Source: an uncultured Christensenella sp.
GTDB lineage: Bacteria > Bacillota > Clostridia > Christensenellales > Borkfalkiaceae
Length of the DNA stretch: 32,893 nucleotides
Assembly (NCBI GenBank): GCA_910585705.1
Contig: CAJUER010000005.1
Span: forward strand, 1-32,893
Reading direction: 5' to 3'
Shown: positions 32,040 through 32,893 of the stretch, one piece after another
Position numbering within the stretch: position 1 is the stretch's first letter
Layout: every line of letters starts with the position of its first letter
Notes under the pieces: model-generated
Database searches by the model: none
Seen by the model: only the letters and a program-made list of their open reading frames with translations
Told to the model about the DNA's origin: nothing
Program-made: the position numbers and the translations under genes

Positions 32040-32168
32040 AAACCACTAGTAAACTAGTGGTTTGCACAGACCCTAGAAGGGATTAACACCCGCTAACCCC
32101 TGTGGGGGCTCGAATTTTAGCATCGCATCACAATCTCTGGCAGCCACTCAAAGTGGCTGCCTTTTTTT
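32040..32168. mobile_element. Structured right end of an IS200-type element
   Basis: The 130 bp after the transposase stop contain AAACCACTAGT/ACTAGTGGTTT (32040-32063, 11 bp, 2-nt loop), CCCC TGT GGGG near 32097 and GGCAGCCACT/AGTGGCTGCC (32139-32161). The last is followed by seven T on the + strand; the first is followed by a U-rich tail on the minus strand. Together they form a terminator facing each way, as expected for IS200/IS605 ends, which carry subterminal hairpins and block incoming transcription. Exact ends cannot be set without an empty site. Confidence 0.6.
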
Positions 32169-32170
32169 GC

Positions 32171-32638
32171 CTACTTATTCTTGCCACCCGTAAACGGGTC
32201 TATATACTCTTTCATACTTATTTGGTCGTTCATATTATCTTCCTGCAACTGATTCCTTATGTATTCCTGTATTATGCTTTCGTTCTTCCCTACCGTATCT
32301 ACATAATATCCTCTACACCAAAAACTTCTGCTTCCGTATTTGTATTTTAAGTTTGCGTGTCTGTCAAATATCATTAATGTGCTTTTACTCTTGATAAACC
32401 CTACAAACTGTGCTATACTTAAATACGGTGGTATGCTTACCAGCATATGTATATGGTTAGGACATGCTTCGGCTTCTATTATTTCCACCTTCTTTTCATT
32501 GCAGAGCTTTCGGAAGATTTCTCCTATATCTTTCTTTATCTGTCCTTATACTATTTGCCGTCTATACTTCGGCGCGAATACTATGTGATATTCACATCTG
32601 TATGTTGAGTGTGCTGTTTTATTTATTTCATTTTTCAT
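32171..32638 (-). pseudogene. tnpA: IS200/IS605-family Y1 transposase TnpA, broken by an in-frame stop
   Basis: From ATG 32638 (AGGAGG 11 nt before it) the frame gives 155 codons: MKNEINKTAHSTYRCEYHIVFAPKYRRQIV, then TAA at codon 31 (32546-32548), then GQIKKDIGEIFRKLC and on to the natural end. Homologues have Tyr there, so one base change made the stop. Later residues are intact: the HUH motif HIHML (H62, H64), SIPPYLSIAQFVGFIKSKS, FWCRGYYVDTVG and the catalytic Tyr at about 126 (QEYIRNQLQED). Such single-strand transposases move peel-and-paste without terminal inverted repeats. No TnpB is present. A GTG-initiated 105-residue remnant would lack the N-terminal strand, so activity is unlikely unless the stop is read through. 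Confidence 0.85.
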
Positions 32639-32794
32639 TTCGTTAAAAACCTCCTGTTTTTTATAGTGATGCGGTTGCCAAACCATCTCTATTTTAACTT
32701 GAGGTTTTTATTTTATCCAACATTTTTTAGCAAGCTATTTTATCCCCCCCCAGTAGTACTGGCGGTTAACTTAAGCTTGAAGCAAACAACGTAA
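32639..32794. other. Intergenic region upstream of the transposase pseudogene
   Basis: It should contain the left end of the IS element. Visible are the ribosome site AGGAGG of the pseudogene, an AT-rich stretch, a run of eight or more C, and the short palindrome CCAGTA-G-TACTGG (32750-32762), which could be the left-end hairpin. No gene is seen. Confidence 0.4.
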
Positions 32795-32824
32795 TAAAGC
32801 GCGGAACGTCAGTTCCGCGCTTTA
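32795..32824 (-). terminator. Terminator of the second giant surface protein gene
   Basis: A perfect 13-bp stem TAAAGCGCGGAAC/GTTCCGCGCTTTA with a 4-nt loop lies 15 nt past the stop codon of the gene cut by the right edge. Confidence 0.75.
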
Positions 32825-32839
32825 TGCTTCGAAGTATTA

Positions 32840-32893
32840 TTATTTGTTTTCGTCAAAGGTATCGTAGAAGCCGTCGATGTCGAACAGTCTGCC
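32840..32893 (-). CDS. C-terminal end of a second giant surface protein (partial)
   Basis: The last 17 codons read GRLFDIDGFYDTFDENK followed by TAA. The 1878-residue protein in this window ends DEMFDIDGFYDSFEENK, so 13 of the final 17 residues agree, including all of FDIDGFYD. The rest lies outside the window. It is followed by a strong hairpin terminator. The identity as a paralogue rests on this short but striking match and on the shared position at the very C-terminus. Confidence 0.7.
   Translation of the reverse strand, partial: GRLFDIDGFYDTFDENK

Noticed and set aside
32102..32350. Possible + strand gene across the IS end and transposase
   Set aside because: It runs through hairpins and antisense to a clear transposase frame, with no domain.

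Overview
The window reads as chromosome of an uncultured, strictly anaerobic, Gram-positive-type member of the Bacillota, probably a gut Clostridia lineage. The evidence is an oxygen-sensitive class III ribonucleotide reductase (nrdD/nrdG), Rex, FeoA/FeoB, an RlmCD-type rRNA methylase, ferredoxin-like domains on an aldo/keto reductase, AGGAGG-type ribosome binding sites and TTGACA-17-TATAAT promoters. The genus cannot be read from the sequence. Every supportable gene lies on the minus strand, so transcription runs right to left.

Layout in transcription order, from the right edge: the last 17 codons of a second giant surface protein; a degenerate IS200-type transposase gene with its structured end; the ferrous iron operon (two feoA, feoB, a Cys-rich small membrane protein); a 53-aa protein; an aspartate-type aminotransferase; a small P-loop protein; threonine synthase; then an apparent operon trpS - DUF5685 protein - J-like Cys-rich protein - membrane protein - rlmCD; an aldo/keto reductase with an ECF S-like membrane protein; a response regulator/HD-GYP phosphodiesterase with an Hpt protein and a 49-aa protein; glycerol kinase and a two-TM protein; a 640-bp intergenic region; the 1878-codon giant surface protein; nrdD - nrdG - dut; a ROK glucokinase - rex - two-TM protein operon; an NSS-family transporter; and a GNAT acetyltransferase cut by the left edge.

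Most of the window is housekeeping: dNTP supply (nrdD, nrdG and dut share one operon behind an NrdR-type double box), redox and sugar phosphorylation (rex with glucokinase), iron uptake, and translation (trpS, rlmCD).

The unusual part is the giant protein and its upstream region. The protein has a signal peptide, about 1,530 extracellular residues of Ig-like modules, one membrane span, and a 280-residue cytoplasmic tail that is coiled-coil, Gln/Pro-rich and ends in FDIDGFYDSFEENK. The protein cut by the right edge ends in almost the same motif, so this is a family. Upstream lies a candidate structured RNA of about 250 nt with its own promoter, a 20-bp closing stem, a long central hairpin, a UUCG-capped terminator and a possible antiterminator. 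A palindrome covers its promoter -10, and an NrdR-like double box lies further upstream. A 17-nt motif related to the closing stem recurs just past the giant gene's stop codon.
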